Shown piece by piece: positions 32,475-41,762 of a DNA stretch of 64,000 nucleotides (the stretch's first letter is position 1; each line of letters starts with the position of its first letter). The DNA comes from JACCTH01 sp035281645 (GTDB lineage Bacteria > Actinomycetota > Acidimicrobiia > Spongiisociales > ZC4RG35): contig DATEDN010000145.1 in NCBI GenBank assembly GCA_035281645.1, forward strand, positions 1-64,000. Reading direction: 5' to 3'. The position numbers and the translations under genes are program-made. The notes under the pieces were generated by a model. The model saw nothing but the letters and a program-made list of their open reading frames with translations, made no database searches and had not been told where the DNA came from.

Positions 32475-32758
32475 GCGGCGGCGCCCGGTTTCTTGGCTCC
32501 GGGCTTTTGGACCTTCTCCTTGATGTTGTAGGCCTTGGCTTTGGCCGTGTCGAGGAGGCGCCGTGCCCACAAGAACTCGGTGGCGAGGACAGCGAGGCCG
32601 GCGAAGATCAAGAGCCATCCGGGAACGATGGGGAGAAGCAAACCAATCAGGCCGGCAAGAACCATGATGGTCCCCGCCACGACGGCCACGATTCGAATCA
32701 GGAGCGGGCGTCGAGCCCTTTCCAAGACTTCTTCGTCGGTAGTTGCGGGGGTTTGCAT
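32471..32758 (-). CDS. PGPGW-type small membrane protein
   Basis: A 95-residue protein with two closely packed membrane helices (about 20-45 and 47-63) and the family turn PIVPGWLLIFAGLAVLATEF, then a basic Lys/Ala-rich tail. Proteins of the PGPGW family are of unknown function. The start is taken as ATG 32758. It follows metG by 11 bases on the same strand and may be co-transcribed with it. Confidence 0.8.
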   Translation of the reverse strand: MQTPATTDEEVLERARRPLLIRIVAVVAGTIMVLAGLIGLLLPIVPGWLLIFAGLAVLATEFLWARRLLDTAKAKAYNIKEKVQKPGAKKPGAAA

Positions 32759-32769
32759 GATCTGTGACG

Positions 32770-34419
32770 TTATGCGTCCTCGCTGAGTATGTCGTCTGAA
32801 ATCTTCTGAAATAGAGGGGCGATTTCCCCCAGTTCCCGGCCCGGGGTCAGTTTGGGACGGGACCACTCCTCAATGGGGCCGGTTCCGAGCATCTCCCCGA
32901 CCCGTGGGGACGTGAAAGGAAGATAGGGAGTAAAGGCAACCGCCAGACCGGAGATCGCTTTGCAGGCGGTGTAGAGAACGGTCGCTGCCCGATCGCGGTC
33001 GGTGTTGACGAGTTTCCAGGGCTCGGTCGAGTTCAGATAGACATTGACCGCGGTAGCGGCTTCCATCGCCGTTCGCAGGCCTGCACGCAGTTCCACCTCC
33101 GAGATCAGCGCCCCGACCCCAATCAACGCCGTATCGACAGTGGCGATGATTTCCTCGTCGACTTGATCGAGTGTTCCCGGTTCGGGTATCCGGCCATCGA
33201 AGTTGCGACTCGTGATCGTGAGGACCCGGTTGACCAGATTTCCCCAGGTGGCGACGAGCTCCTCGTTGATGCGGCGAATGATCTCATCATCGGTGAGATC
33301 GGTGTCGTTTTGCTCGGGGAGAACCGAGGCAATGGCAAAGCGCAGGGCGTCGGGCTCGAGCCGCTCGGAATACCAACCGATCGAGCGTCCCACTCCCAAG
33401 GACTTGGAAGCTTTGCTGCCCTTGAAGGTGACGTACTGATTGGCGGGTACATCGGTTGGCAGATTGTGCTCTCCATAACCCATCAACATCGCCGGCCAAA
33501 TCACGGCGTGGAAGGGGATGTTGTCCTTGCCCACGAAGTAATAGGACCTGGCGTCGGGGTTTTGCCACCAATCTCGCCATGCTTCCGGAGTTCCCTGGAT
33601 CGTCGCCCATTCCTTGGCGGCTGAGAGGTAGCCGATCACCGCTTCGAACCACACATAGATCCGCTTGCCCTCTCCCAAAATGTCGGCCTCGGGTGGGATG
33701 GGCACACCCCAAGTCAGGTCTCGGGTGATGGCGCGGTCGGGAAGCCCTTCCTCGATCATCCCCAGAGCCCAGTTCTTGACATGGCGTCGCCAGCCGGTCT
33801 TGGACTCGAGCCAGGCCTTGACGTCGTCAGCGAAAGCCCCGAGCCGGAGGAACCAGTGTTTGGTTGATCGCTGGACCGGGGTCGCACCGGAAAGACGGCT
33901 GCGGGGGTTGAGGAGATCGGTGGGGTCGAGGGTGCGGCCGCAGTTGTCACATTGGTCACCCCGCGCCTGGGAGTAGCCGCAGTGGGGACAGGTGCCTTCC
34001 ACATAGCGGTCAGGGAGAAAGCGTTCGGCCTCGGGATCGTAAAACTGAAGGCTCTCGCCCTCGACGATGGTTCCCCTCGCCCGGTGGGCGCGGAATATGT
34101 CCCAAGTCACCTGGCGGTGGTTTTCGGTCAGTGTGGTGGTGAAGAGGTCGAAGGAGATGCCAACGGATTCCCAGTAGCCGAGGATTTCGGGGTGATACCG
34201 ATCGACGATCGCCTGGGGCGAGGTTCCTTCCTGGTCGGCGCGGACCGTTATCGGCGTTCCATGACCATCGGAACCGGAGACCATCAGCACTCTGTTGCCG
34301 GCCAGACGGTGGTAGCGGGCGAAGATATCGGCCGGAAGGTAGGCCCCGGCGAGATGGCCGAGGTGAAGCGAACCCGAGGCGTAGGGCCAAGCAACGGCGA
34401 CGAGGATGTTCTGGCTCAC
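32770..34419 (-). CDS. metG: Methionyl-tRNA synthetase
   Basis: Class I synthetase, 549 residues. The HIGH-type motif HLGH is at residues 19-22, and the KMSKS-type signature reads FKGSKASKS near 320. The zinc knuckle with two CxxC pairs (CPHCGYSQ and CDNCG) lies near residues 140-160. The C-terminal anticodon-binding helices are present, but there is no extra EMAP-like tRNA-binding domain. Start GTG 34419. Confidence 0.96.
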   Translation of the reverse strand: MSQNILVAVAWPYASGSLHLGHLAGAYLPADIFARYHRLAGNRVLMVSGSDGHGTPITVRADQEGTSPQAIVDRYHPEILGYWESVGISFDLFTTTLTENHRQVTWDIFRAHRARGTIVEGESLQFYDPEAERFLPDRYVEGTCPHCGYSQARGDQCDNCGRTLDPTDLLNPRSRLSGATPVQRSTKHWFLRLGAFADDVKAWLESKTGWRRHVKNWALGMIEEGLPDRAITRDLTWGVPIPPEADILGEGKRIYVWFEAVIGYLSAAKEWATIQGTPEAWRDWWQNPDARSYYFVGKDNIPFHAVIWPAMLMGYGEHNLPTDVPANQYVTFKGSKASKSLGVGRSIGWYSERLEPDALRFAIASVLPEQNDTDLTDDEIIRRINEELVATWGNLVNRVLTITSRNFDGRIPEPGTLDQVDEEIIATVDTALIGVGALISEVELRAGLRTAMEAATAVNVYLNSTEPWKLVNTDRDRAATVLYTACKAISGLAVAFTPYLPFTSPRVGEMLGTGPIEEWSRPKLTPGRELGEIAPLFQKISDDILSEDA

Positions 34420-34471
34420 GCAGCCGGGAGGCTACCGCTGTCAGGATTTGCCCTTGAGTGAGACCGGAGGT

Positions 34472-35116
34472 CTAAGAAGCGGTTCGGGCCAAAAGCGCCG
34501 ATCGCCAAATGAGTGAACGGTGATCGGCGATCGGGTGGAGGCCAGAGTTGGCAAGCAGAGTCAACATCGCCGGAGCCGGGTGGATAAAAGCTCGAAAGCT
34601 GCGGCCTCTCAGCCGATGCCAGAAGTTCTCGATCCACAAAACTGGTCTGAGCCAGGGCCGGGGAAAACTAAAGACCAGGTGGGTCGCGGCTCGCGAGCTG
34701 GCCTGGCCAAGAAGGGCTCGCCAGTCGGGATAGCAGCAAACCACCTTGTTCAAGATGACCAGATCCGACCTCGGGAGCGTGGGAGCAAGCTCGACGAAAT
34801 CCCCGCAGACCCGGGTGACCCGTTCTTGCAGGCCTCGCTCGGCGAGCAGCGCCAAGGCTTCGCTCTCCCAGTTCGTGGCCAAGTCGACATTGGTGGCGAT
34901 ATCCGCCAGGCCGCTTTCGAGCATCACCACCTGAATCTCACCTAGTCCGCCGCCAATCTCGAGTAGCGAGGAACTTCGTATTCCCAAGTCGGTGAGCTGA
35001 GCGACCATGGCGCGGCTGATTCCCCTCAGCCCGCGGCGACGAAAGCGAGCCGCGTTTGCTCGGGCTTCACTCTCCGGGAAAACCTCCGCGTAATCGCTAG
35101 GACACCCGCATTCCAT
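34472..35116 (-). CDS. SAM-dependent methyltransferase
   Basis: A 214-residue class I methyltransferase with a glycine-rich SAM loop in LLEIGGGLGEIQVVML near residue 50, the acidic end of strand 2 in TNVDLA, and a DLVILNKVVCCYPD motif near 118. The substrate is unknown. Start ATG 35116 lies inside the 3' end of the EamA gene (20-base overlap), so the genes are coupled. Confidence 0.85.
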   Translation of the reverse strand: MECGCPSDYAEVFPESEARANAARFRRRGLRGISRAMVAQLTDLGIRSSSLLEIGGGLGEIQVVMLESGLADIATNVDLATNWESEALALLAERGLQERVTRVCGDFVELAPTLPRSDLVILNKVVCCYPDWRALLGQASSRAATHLVFSFPRPWLRPVLWIENFWHRLRGRSFRAFIHPAPAMLTLLANSGLHPIADHRSLIWRSALLARTAS

Positions 35117-35975
35117 CGTCTTTCGCCTCTCGGACCTCTGTTCTCAATCCAACCAGAACCACTCCGCCCAGGACCGCCAAACCTCCCACGATCAACCGCC
35201 AGCCCACTGGCTCCTCGAAGGCCAGAACTCCCACCAGCACCCCGACCAGGGGAATGATGTAGGCGAACAGCGAGGCCTGGCTCGCCGGCGCCAGCCGGTT
35301 GGCCCCCAAGACTGCCATGAAGGCCATCGCCAGCGTGATCGCCAGAGCGAGAATCAGTCCCCATTGGAAAGCGGTGGGGGTTTGCCAGGTTCCCGTGAGG
35401 GCGACGGTGGCAATTCCCAAGATGCCGGCTCCGGTCAACATCGGCGCCAGGGTGGCGGCGGGACCGTAGAACATTGCCAAACGCTTGACGAACGGACCGC
35501 TCAGCCCCGACATGGCAGCTCCCGTCATCGTCAGGGCAATGCCTGCTAGGGATCCGGCCGCGGCCGGGCTGCCAGCCAAGAGGAAAACACCACCGAAGCT
35601 GAGAAGGAGGCCGAGGCCTTTGAGCAAGGTGAAGCGATCGGACGGTCCGAGGTAATGAGCGGCGACGGAGGTGAAGATCGGTCCCGACGAGATGAGCACG
35701 GTCGTGATCGAGACCGGCAGGCGTTGGAATCCGAGATTGAAGAAGATGGCTGGCCCCGAGCCGCTCACCATTCCGATCAACATCGCCCACCACCAGCCTC
35801 TCGCCGGGAGCGCGCCGAAACGCTTGTGGAGCAAAAGGGCGGCCGTCGCGGCCAGGGCGAAGACCACCCCGGTGAGAAACACCGGGTCCAATCCTTCGCC
35901 GATCAGGAACTTGGTGGTCGGGCCCCCCAACCCAAAGATGATTCCGGCAGCGACAATGTATGACCACGCCTTCAC
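35097..35975 (-). CDS. EamA/DMT-superfamily exporter
   Basis: A 292-residue membrane protein with about ten helices in two EamA halves; each half has the conserved Gly/Pro-rich ends (IIFGLGGPTTKFLIGEG in the first, FAYIIPLVGVLVGVLAFEEP in the second). The substrate is unknown; metabolite export is the usual role. Start ATG 35975, divergent to the acetoacetyl-CoA synthetase gene across about 32 bases. Confidence 0.9.
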   Translation of the reverse strand: MKAWSYIVAAGIIFGLGGPTTKFLIGEGLDPVFLTGVVFALAATAALLLHKRFGALPARGWWWAMLIGMVSGSGPAIFFNLGFQRLPVSITTVLISSGPIFTSVAAHYLGPSDRFTLLKGLGLLLSFGGVFLLAGSPAAAGSLAGIALTMTGAAMSGLSGPFVKRLAMFYGPAATLAPMLTGAGILGIATVALTGTWQTPTAFQWGLILALAITLAMAFMAVLGANRLAPASQASLFAYIIPLVGVLVGVLAFEEPVGWRLIVGGLAVLGGVVLVGLRTEVREAKDDGMRVS

Positions 35976-36007
35976 AAACCGACTCTATGGTCGAGGGAAT
36001 GGGGAGC

Positions 36008-37915
36008 ATGCCCGCCGTCCTCTGGCAACCTCCCGATGACGCCTGGGAGACCAGCCGCATCGGCCAGTTCTTGCGCGGGGTCGAGCGACGGCGGGAGATC
36101 TCGTTTGCCGACTATGAGGAAGCTTGGCGCTGGTCGATCGAGCATCTTCCAGAGTTCTGGTCGGAGGTGGTCGATTTCTTCTCGATCGGATTGATCGGGC
36201 CAGCTGACGTTCTTGACCATGAGCTGATGCCCGGAGCCAAGTGGTTCGAGGGGGCGCGACTCAACTACGTCGAGCAGGCCCTCCGCTGGCCGGACCCGGA
36301 GGCGGAGGCATTTGTCGCTCGTTCGCAGACCCGGGAGCAGGATCTGGTGTTGACCGCCGGAGAGTTGCGTTCGCAAGTGGCGGCGGCGGCGGCCGGGCTT
36401 CGGTCCCTCGGGGTCGGTAAGGGGGATCGGGTGGTCGCTTACCTTCCCAATATTGGCGAAGCCCTGGTGGCTTTCCTGGCTAGCGCCGCCCTGGGGGCGA
36501 TCTGGTCGTCATGCCCGCCAGAATTCGGCACTCGAAGCGTGGTCGATCGCTTTCGACAGATCGAGCCCAAGGTCATGTTGACCGTCGACGGGTACCGCCA
36601 TCGCGGCCGGCCCATCGATCGTCGTTCCCAGGTGGACGAAATCATCTCGGCGCTGCCCAGCCTCGAGCATGTGATACGGGTGGGATACCTGGAGGACAGG
36701 GGCGATTGGTCTTCGCTGCTCGCCGACACCCCCGAATTGGAGATGGTCCCGGTCGAGTTCGACCATCCTCTCTATGTCCTCTATTCGTCAGGCACCACCG
36801 GACTCCCCAAGCCCATCGTCCACAGTCACGGTGGAATCACCCTCGAACATTGCAAGGCGCTCGGTCTCCAGCACGGTCTCGGTCCCGGCGACCGATTTGC
36901 CTGGTACTCGACCACGGGGTGGATGATGTGGAACCTCAACATCTCCGGTCTCTTGGTGGGCGCGACTGTCGTGGTCCTCGACGGCGATCCCGCCTATCCC
37001 GATCTCGGCACGCTCTGGAACATGGTCGATGACTTCGGGATCACCACTTTGGGGGCTAGTGCCGGGTATGTCCTGTCCTGCATGCGAGCCAGTTATCGCC
37101 CCCGCCAACACCACGATCTCAGCTCCCTGCAATGTTTTGGCTCCACTGGTTCTCCGCTCCCGGCGGAAGGCTTTCGCTGGATCCGAGACGAAGTAGGCAC
37201 CCGGGTGAAGACCGTCTCCACGTCGGGTGGCACCGATGTCTGCACGGCCTTCGTGGGGGGCGCTGCCTTGGTGCCGGTGTGGGAAGGTGAGATCAGCTGT
37301 CGCTACCTGGGGATGGCGGTCGAGGCCTTCGACGAAGAGGGGAAATCCGTTGTAGGGGAGACCGGGGAACTGGTGATTACCAAACCCATGCCATCTATGC
37401 CCGTGGGATTTTGGAACGACGACGATGGCTCCGCTTACCGGGCCGCCTATTTCGATACATATCCGGGCGTGTGGCGCCACGGTGACTGGATCGAGATCAC
37501 TGAACGGGGGAGTTGCATCATCACCGGTCGCTCCGATGCGACCCTCAATCGAGGGGGCGTCCGCATGGGAACCTCGGAGTTCTACTCGGTGGTAGAGGCC
37601 ATCCCCGGAGTCCTCGACAGTCTCGTCGTCCATCTCGACGACAGCGCGGGCGCCGGTTCACTGGTGCTGCTGGTGGTGGCCGAGGATGGAAAAGAGCAGC
37701 TCAGCAGCCTCATCAAGAAGACTCTGCGCGAGCAGTTGTCACCGCGACATGTACCCGACCGTATTCATTTCGTCGGATCGATCCCACGCACCGTGTCGGG
37801 GAAGAAAATGGAACTGCCGGTCAAGAAGATTCTGCAGGGCTATCCCATCGAGCAGGTTGCCAATCTCGGGGCCATGGCCAACCCCGAGAGCCTGGCGGAC
37901 CTTCGCTCGCTCTAG
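36008..37915 (+). CDS. Acetoacetyl-CoA synthetase
   Basis: ANL-superfamily ligase that activates acetoacetate with ATP and CoA. The AMP-binding motif VLYSSGTTGLPKPIVH is near residue 259, and the A8 hinge GRSDATLNRGGVRMGTSE near 510. The catalytic C-terminal Lys is in VSGKKMELPVKKI. The N-terminal extension WFEGARLNYVEQ and STTGWMMWN are specific for acetoacetate/acetate-type enzymes. Four nearby ATGs (35960, 35987, 35999, 36008) are possible; 36008 has the best-spaced GGGGAG site. The length of about 635 residues is normal. Confidence 0.92.
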   Translation: MPAVLWQPPDDAWETSRIGQFLRGVERRREISFADYEEAWRWSIEHLPEFWSEVVDFFSIGLIGPADVLDHELMPGAKWFEGARLNYVEQALRWPDPEAEAFVARSQTREQDLVLTAGELRSQVAAAAAGLRSLGVGKGDRVVAYLPNIGEALVAFLASAALGAIWSSCPPEFGTRSVVDRFRQIEPKVMLTVDGYRHRGRPIDRRSQVDEIISALPSLEHVIRVGYLEDRGDWSSLLADTPELEMVPVEFDHPLYVLYSSGTTGLPKPIVHSHGGITLEHCKALGLQHGLGPGDRFAWYSTTGWMMWNLNISGLLVGATVVVLDGDPAYPDLGTLWNMVDDFGITTLGASAGYVLSCMRASYRPRQHHDLSSLQCFGSTGSPLPAEGFRWIRDEVGTRVKTVSTSGGTDVCTAFVGGAALVPVWEGEISCRYLGMAVEAFDEEGKSVVGETGELVITKPMPSMPVGFWNDDDGSAYRAAYFDTYPGVWRHGDWIEITERGSCIITGRSDATLNRGGVRMGTSEFYSVVEAIPGVLDSLVVHLDDSAGAGSLVLLVVAEDGKEQLSSLIKKTLREQLSPRHVPDRIHFVGSIPRTVSGKKMELPVKKILQGYPIEQVANLGAMANPESLADLRSL

Positions 37916-37977
37916 GCGGTTTCGCCGTCCTCCCTGGCGGGTATTGGGCGGGATATCCGACTTGGAAAGGAATGCTG

Positions 37978-38424
37978 ATGTCATTGGATATGACCGTCAC
38001 CAAGGATCTGATCGAGACTCTCGAAGATGGAAAGAATGGCTTTGCGACCGCGGCCGAGAAGTTGGCCGAATCCGACAAGCCCCAAATCGCAACCAAGTTC
38101 CGCCAGTACTCCAGCCAGCGAGCACAGTTCGCGGAGGAGCTCCGCTCGATGGCAAAAAACTATGGGGACGACATCGAGGAGTCAGGCTCGGTGGCGGCCG
38201 CTCTTCATCGAGGCTGGATGGCCATCAAGGATGCCGCCACCGGCTCTGACGCCGGAGCTGTTCTTGATGTGGCCGAGCAGGGCGAGGACCATGCCGTGGC
38301 CGAGTACGAGCGTGCATTGGACAACGACGAGCTCTCCATCGATCTGCGGGATGTCATCGAGCGCCAGTACGCCTCTGTGAAGGCAGCCCACGACGAAGTG
38401 CGGGCGCTTCGCGATTCCAACTAG
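37978..38424 (+). CDS. DUF2383-like four-helix protein (PA2169 type)
   Basis: A 148-residue, all-helical acidic protein, ferritin-like in layout: MTVTKDLIETLEDGKNGFATAAEKL opens helix 1 and EQGEDHAVAEYERALDND lies in the third. It resembles the PA2169/DUF2383 family, which is stress-associated and of unknown activity. Start ATG 37978 with AAAGGA 8 bases upstream is preferred over ATG 37972. Single gene, closed by a strong terminator. Confidence 0.78.
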   Translation: MSLDMTVTKDLIETLEDGKNGFATAAEKLAESDKPQIATKFRQYSSQRAQFAEELRSMAKNYGDDIEESGSVAAALHRGWMAIKDAATGSDAGAVLDVAEQGEDHAVAEYERALDNDELSIDLRDVIERQYASVKAAHDEVRALRDSN

Positions 38425-38437
38425 AGGCCGATAGGTT

Positions 38438-38472
38438 CCGCCGGGATCGGGGGATCCCGGCGGTCTCTTTTA
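38438..38472 (+). terminator. Intrinsic terminator after the DUF2383-like gene
   Basis: Perfect 11-base-pair stem (38438-38448 with 38453-38463, CCGCCGGGATC arm), GGGG loop, followed by TCTCTTTTAA. This is the clearest Rho-independent terminator in the window. It also separates this gene from the convergent sugar-transport operon. Confidence 0.88.
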
Positions 38473-39351
38473 ACCCTTGACGGCCGAGGCAGCTGCCCCC
38501 TGCACGAAGTAGCGCTGGAAGACGAAGAACACGATGGCGATGGGGATGATCGTGATCAGAGACCCCGCCACGATCGTGTTCCATGGTTGAGCTTGTCCGA
38601 AGGCGGCGGTGAGTCCTGCCAGCCCGACAGGAAGAGTTGCCAGATCAGGTCGGCCGATACGGGCGATGAGGATATGGAGAAACTCGTTCCAGGCCCCCTG
38701 AGTAGAAAGAATGATCAGGGCGATCAAGCCTGGGGCGGCGAGGGGGAGCATCACCCTGGTGAAAGTCTGGAAGGTCGAGGCTCCATCCAAGGCTGCCGCT
38801 TCTTCCAGCTCACGCGGCAGCTGTTCGAAGAATTGCTTCATGAGGAAGATGGCGAAGGCATCGAAGGCGAGGGGGACGATCATTCCGACGTAGGTGTTGA
38901 TGATTCCCAGCTCCTTCATCACCATGAACCGGGGGATAGCGAGGACGATGCCCGGTATGGCCTGGACCGCCAGGATGAGCGCAAAGATCAGTCCGCGGCC
39001 GCGGAAACGCATTCGGGCCAGCGCGTAACCGGCCAGCGAGCCGAACGTGATTCGCAACAGCACGACGAAAACCGTGACCACCACCGAGTTGATGGTCCAA
39101 CGAGGGAGGTTCACCCTCGAGCTGTTCAGAGCCTCTACTCCGTCGGTGGTCCAGCCTCCGAAGGCCGGATCGGCCACGAGGCTGACGGGATTGGCCTGGA
39201 TGTCGGGCAGTGACTTGAACGCCGTTGCCGCCGACAACACGAACGGCATGATGAAGATGAGAGCGAAGAAAACCAGGGCGGCATAGCCGAGCAGTCGCTT
39301 GAGGACCGATCCCACGCCGCGCTCGCGAATGCCTACTGCCGCTACCGCCAT
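38470..39351 (-). CDS. Sugar ABC transporter permease, MalG type
   Basis: A 293-residue inner-membrane permease with six helices. The cytoplasmic EAA loop reads EEAAALDGASTFQTFTRVMLPLAAPG near residue 195. The N-terminal long periplasmic loop after helix 1 is typical of the MalG side. It lies one base after the MalF-type gene and is the last gene of the phosphorylase operon. The missing ATPase is probably a shared MsiK-like protein encoded elsewhere. Confidence 0.93.
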   Translation of the reverse strand: MAVAAVGIRERGVGSVLKRLLGYAALVFFALIFIMPFVLSAATAFKSLPDIQANPVSLVADPAFGGWTTDGVEALNSSRVNLPRWTINSVVVTVFVVLLRITFGSLAGYALARMRFRGRGLIFALILAVQAIPGIVLAIPRFMVMKELGIINTYVGMIVPLAFDAFAIFLMKQFFEQLPRELEEAAALDGASTFQTFTRVMLPLAAPGLIALIILSTQGAWNEFLHILIARIGRPDLATLPVGLAGLTAAFGQAQPWNTIVAGSLITIIPIAIVFFVFQRYFVQGAAASAVKG

Positions 39352-39352
39352 C

Positions 39353-40324
39353 TCAAAAGTCCCCCGTGTCTCGGATCACCTGGCGGTTGACCCACGTGAA
39401 AAACATGATGATGGCGAACAGAATCACGGCGATCGCTGCTGCCAACCCGGCTTTGGAGTTGGTGAACGCTTGGAAGTAGATCAAATAGGCGGGGGTGAAA
39501 GTCGTCTTGCGAGGACCACCGGCGGTGCCGGCGTAAACCTGATCGAACACCTGCCAGGTTCCGATCAGCCCCAGGGTGACGACGAAAAATATGGTCGGCC
39601 TCATCAGCGGGACCGTGATCCGAAAGAATCGCTGGAAGGCGTTGGCTCCGTCCACGACCGCAGCTTCTTCCACGGAAGGTGAAATGTTCTGGAGCCCGGC
39701 GAGGAAGATGAGCATGAAGGTGCCGACGCTGGTCCAGGTGACCAGCATCATGATCGCAACCATGGCAACGCTGGGACCGGCCAGCCAGTCCCAGAGCTCG
39801 AGTCCCATGAACTCGTTTTCGGTCAGGAACGCTGGTCCTTCTTCGACCCCAAATACGCCAAGAAAGTTATGGATGACCCCGCGGGCGTTATCCAGCCAAT
39901 CGATGTCCTGGATGGGGAGGACACGGTTGACTGCTCCATTGGTCTGAAACAGGAAGACGAAGATCAGCGTGACTGCGATTGAACTCGTTATCGAGGGGAA
40001 GTAGTAGGCGGTGCGAAAGAAGCCCTTTCCCTTCAGAAACTTCTGGTTGAGGATCACCGCGATGACGAAGGCGATGATCGTTTGGATCGGTACCACTCCT
40101 AGCACGTAATAGAGGTTGTTGCGGAGGCTGATCGCGAAGTCGGTCCGGCGGACGCCGTCGTCGGTGAGAAGCTCGCGATAGTTGGCCAGGCCCACCGACT
40201 CCGAATCGAAGATCGGGGCGATGCCGTTCCAATCACGAAAGCTGACCCAAACGGCGGCGATGATCGGAATCAACAAGAAAACGATCAGACCAAGCACCGC
40301 CGGTGCGCTAAATAGCCAACCCAA
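39353..40324 (-). CDS. Sugar ABC transporter permease, MalF type
   Basis: A permease of about 323 residues with six helices and an EAA loop EEAAVVDGANAFQRFFRITVPLMRP near the C-terminus. The frame runs back to 40471, but that would put a 13-base-pair hairpin and the binding-protein stop inside the coding region. The only standard start after the hairpin is TTG 40324, preceded at 8 bases by AGAGGGA, and it begins directly at helix 1. The Lys/Arg-rich residues just upstream look like a normal N-terminal tail, so the true start is uncertain. Confidence 0.88.
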   Translation of the reverse strand: MGWLFSAPAVLGLIVFLLIPIIAAVWVSFRDWNGIAPIFDSESVGLANYRELLTDDGVRRTDFAISLRNNLYYVLGVVPIQTIIAFVIAVILNQKFLKGKGFFRTAYYFPSITSSIAVTLIFVFLFQTNGAVNRVLPIQDIDWLDNARGVIHNFLGVFGVEEGPAFLTENEFMGLELWDWLAGPSVAMVAIMMLVTWTSVGTFMLIFLAGLQNISPSVEEAAVVDGANAFQRFFRITVPLMRPTIFFVVTLGLIGTWQVFDQVYAGTAGGPRKTTFTPAYLIYFQAFTNSKAGLAAAIAVILFAIIMFFTWVNRQVIRDTGDF

Positions 40325-40419
40325 TAGTGGTTCCCTCTTGTCGAGGCGCGCCCGATGGGGCGCTCGCCCGAGGGCGGGGGGTTTAATCGTTGCAGACGTT
40401 GTCTTTCTCCTCCTCCGCG

Positions 40420-40450
40420 ATCTGGGGGGTCGAATTCCGACCCCCCAGAT
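40420..40450 (-). promoter_or_regulatory. Intercistronic stem-loop between binding protein and permease genes
   Basis: Perfect 13-base-pair stem (40420-40432 with 40438-40450) and a 5-base loop, 7 bases after the binding-protein stop. Such structures protect the upstream mRNA or cause partial termination, raising binding protein over permease, as in malE-malF. A purine-rich stretch GGAGGAGGAGAAAG follows it on the - strand. Confidence 0.75.
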
Positions 40451-40457
40451 TCGTTGG

Positions 40458-41762
40458 TCAGCTGATGACATCCTCTCCAGCGGCGACCGTCTCCGAGATC
40501 AAATCGTCGACGGTGCCGTCGCCATCGACGATGGCGTTCGCCTGGTCGTTGAACACGCTGATCACATCGCCAAAGCCGGGGGCGAATCCCCAACGGTGGG
40601 CGTAATCAGCACCGGTGACGAACGCCTCCAGCTCGGGGTGGTCGCTGAGCCAGGTGTCAGCCACCGATTCCCGGGCGGGCATCACGTTGAACGCCGATGT
40701 CCAAGCGAGGGCTCCCTCGGAGTTGGTCAGGTACTCGATCAAGGCCCAGGACGCATCCGGGTTTGGTGCCGACTCCGCCACTCCGTAGCAAACGGTGAAG
40801 GCGAAGGTCCCTTCCCCGGCCGGCCCGGCGGGAAGCTCAGCGACCGCCCACTCCTTGTCAGGGAAGGTCTGGTCGAGGTATCCCACGATCCAGTTCCCTT
40901 CAATGGTCATTGCTGCCTTTCCCTGACCGAAGGCCTCCCCGGCCCATCCGGCATCGACGTCGGAGGGACGAACGAAGCTCCCGGAGGCATATTGATCGGC
41001 GACGAACTGAAGTGCCTCCCTGGCCTCGGGGGTATCGAGGGTGATCTCCGACACGTCCGGGTTGGTGAGGTCAGCCCCAGCCTGGAAGAGGAAGACCGCC
41101 CAGCGCGGATACTCGACACCCATCGCCAGACCGGCCTGAGTGTCGGTGGTGAGGGCTTCCGCTGCCGCTGCCAGCTCTTCCCAGGTCGTCGGCACTGCCA
41201 CGCCGGCCGCTTCCAGAGCGGCAGGGTCGTAAACCAAACCCAGGGTCGAGAAGTCTTTCGGCGGGCAGTACCACGTTCCGTCGTAGGTGAATGCCTCCCG
41301 CAGCGAGGGATAGATGTCGTCTGGTTCGCTGAGGGCGCCTTCGGGGATGGGGGCCAAGGCTCCGGCGTCGGCCAGGTCCGGCAGGTTGTTGCTGTCGACA
41401 TAGAAGACGTCTGGCGGATCTCCACCAGCTAGAGCCGTGTTGAGCGCAGTGGTCATGTCCTGCTGGGGCTCGAAGACGGCGTTGGCGCCGGTTTCGGCGT
41501 TGAACTGATTGAGCAGCTCCGTCAGGGCTTCGTCTTCGGCGGTTCCCGAAGAACCTCCCCAGACCTTGAGTTCGACTCCGGCCAGATCCCCTGTTCCGGT
41601 GCCAGTGGTGGCAGGCGATTCTCCCGCCGTTGTCGCCGGGGCCTCGCCCGCGGTCGTGGCGGGTGTTTCTCCTGCGGCTGTGGTTGCGGTTCCACCATCG
41701 CCGCAGGCCGCCGCTATGAGGGCGAAGACGGCGATGAGCATCCACCATCGTTGTTTTCTCAC
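40458..41762 (-). CDS. Sugar ABC transporter substrate-binding lipoprotein
   Basis: A 434-residue MalE-like protein. Lipoprotein signal with lipobox LIAAAC at about residues 14-19, then a Thr-rich spacer with tandem PATTAGE-type repeats (about 25-55), then the binding domain starting VELKVWGG. It carries disaccharides or short oligosaccharides to the permease pair. Start GTG 41762 has AGGGAG 7 bases upstream and overlaps the GH65 stop by 3 bases (GTGA). Confidence 0.93.
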   Translation of the reverse strand: MRKQRWWMLIAVFALIAAACGDGGTATTAAGETPATTAGEAPATTAGESPATTGTGTGDLAGVELKVWGGSSGTAEDEALTELLNQFNAETGANAVFEPQQDMTTALNTALAGGDPPDVFYVDSNNLPDLADAGALAPIPEGALSEPDDIYPSLREAFTYDGTWYCPPKDFSTLGLVYDPAALEAAGVAVPTTWEELAAAAEALTTDTQAGLAMGVEYPRWAVFLFQAGADLTNPDVSEITLDTPEAREALQFVADQYASGSFVRPSDVDAGWAGEAFGQGKAAMTIEGNWIVGYLDQTFPDKEWAVAELPAGPAGEGTFAFTVCYGVAESAPNPDASWALIEYLTNSEGALAWTSAFNVMPARESVADTWLSDHPELEAFVTGADYAHRWGFAPGFGDVISVFNDQANAIVDGDGTVDDLISETVAAGEDVIS

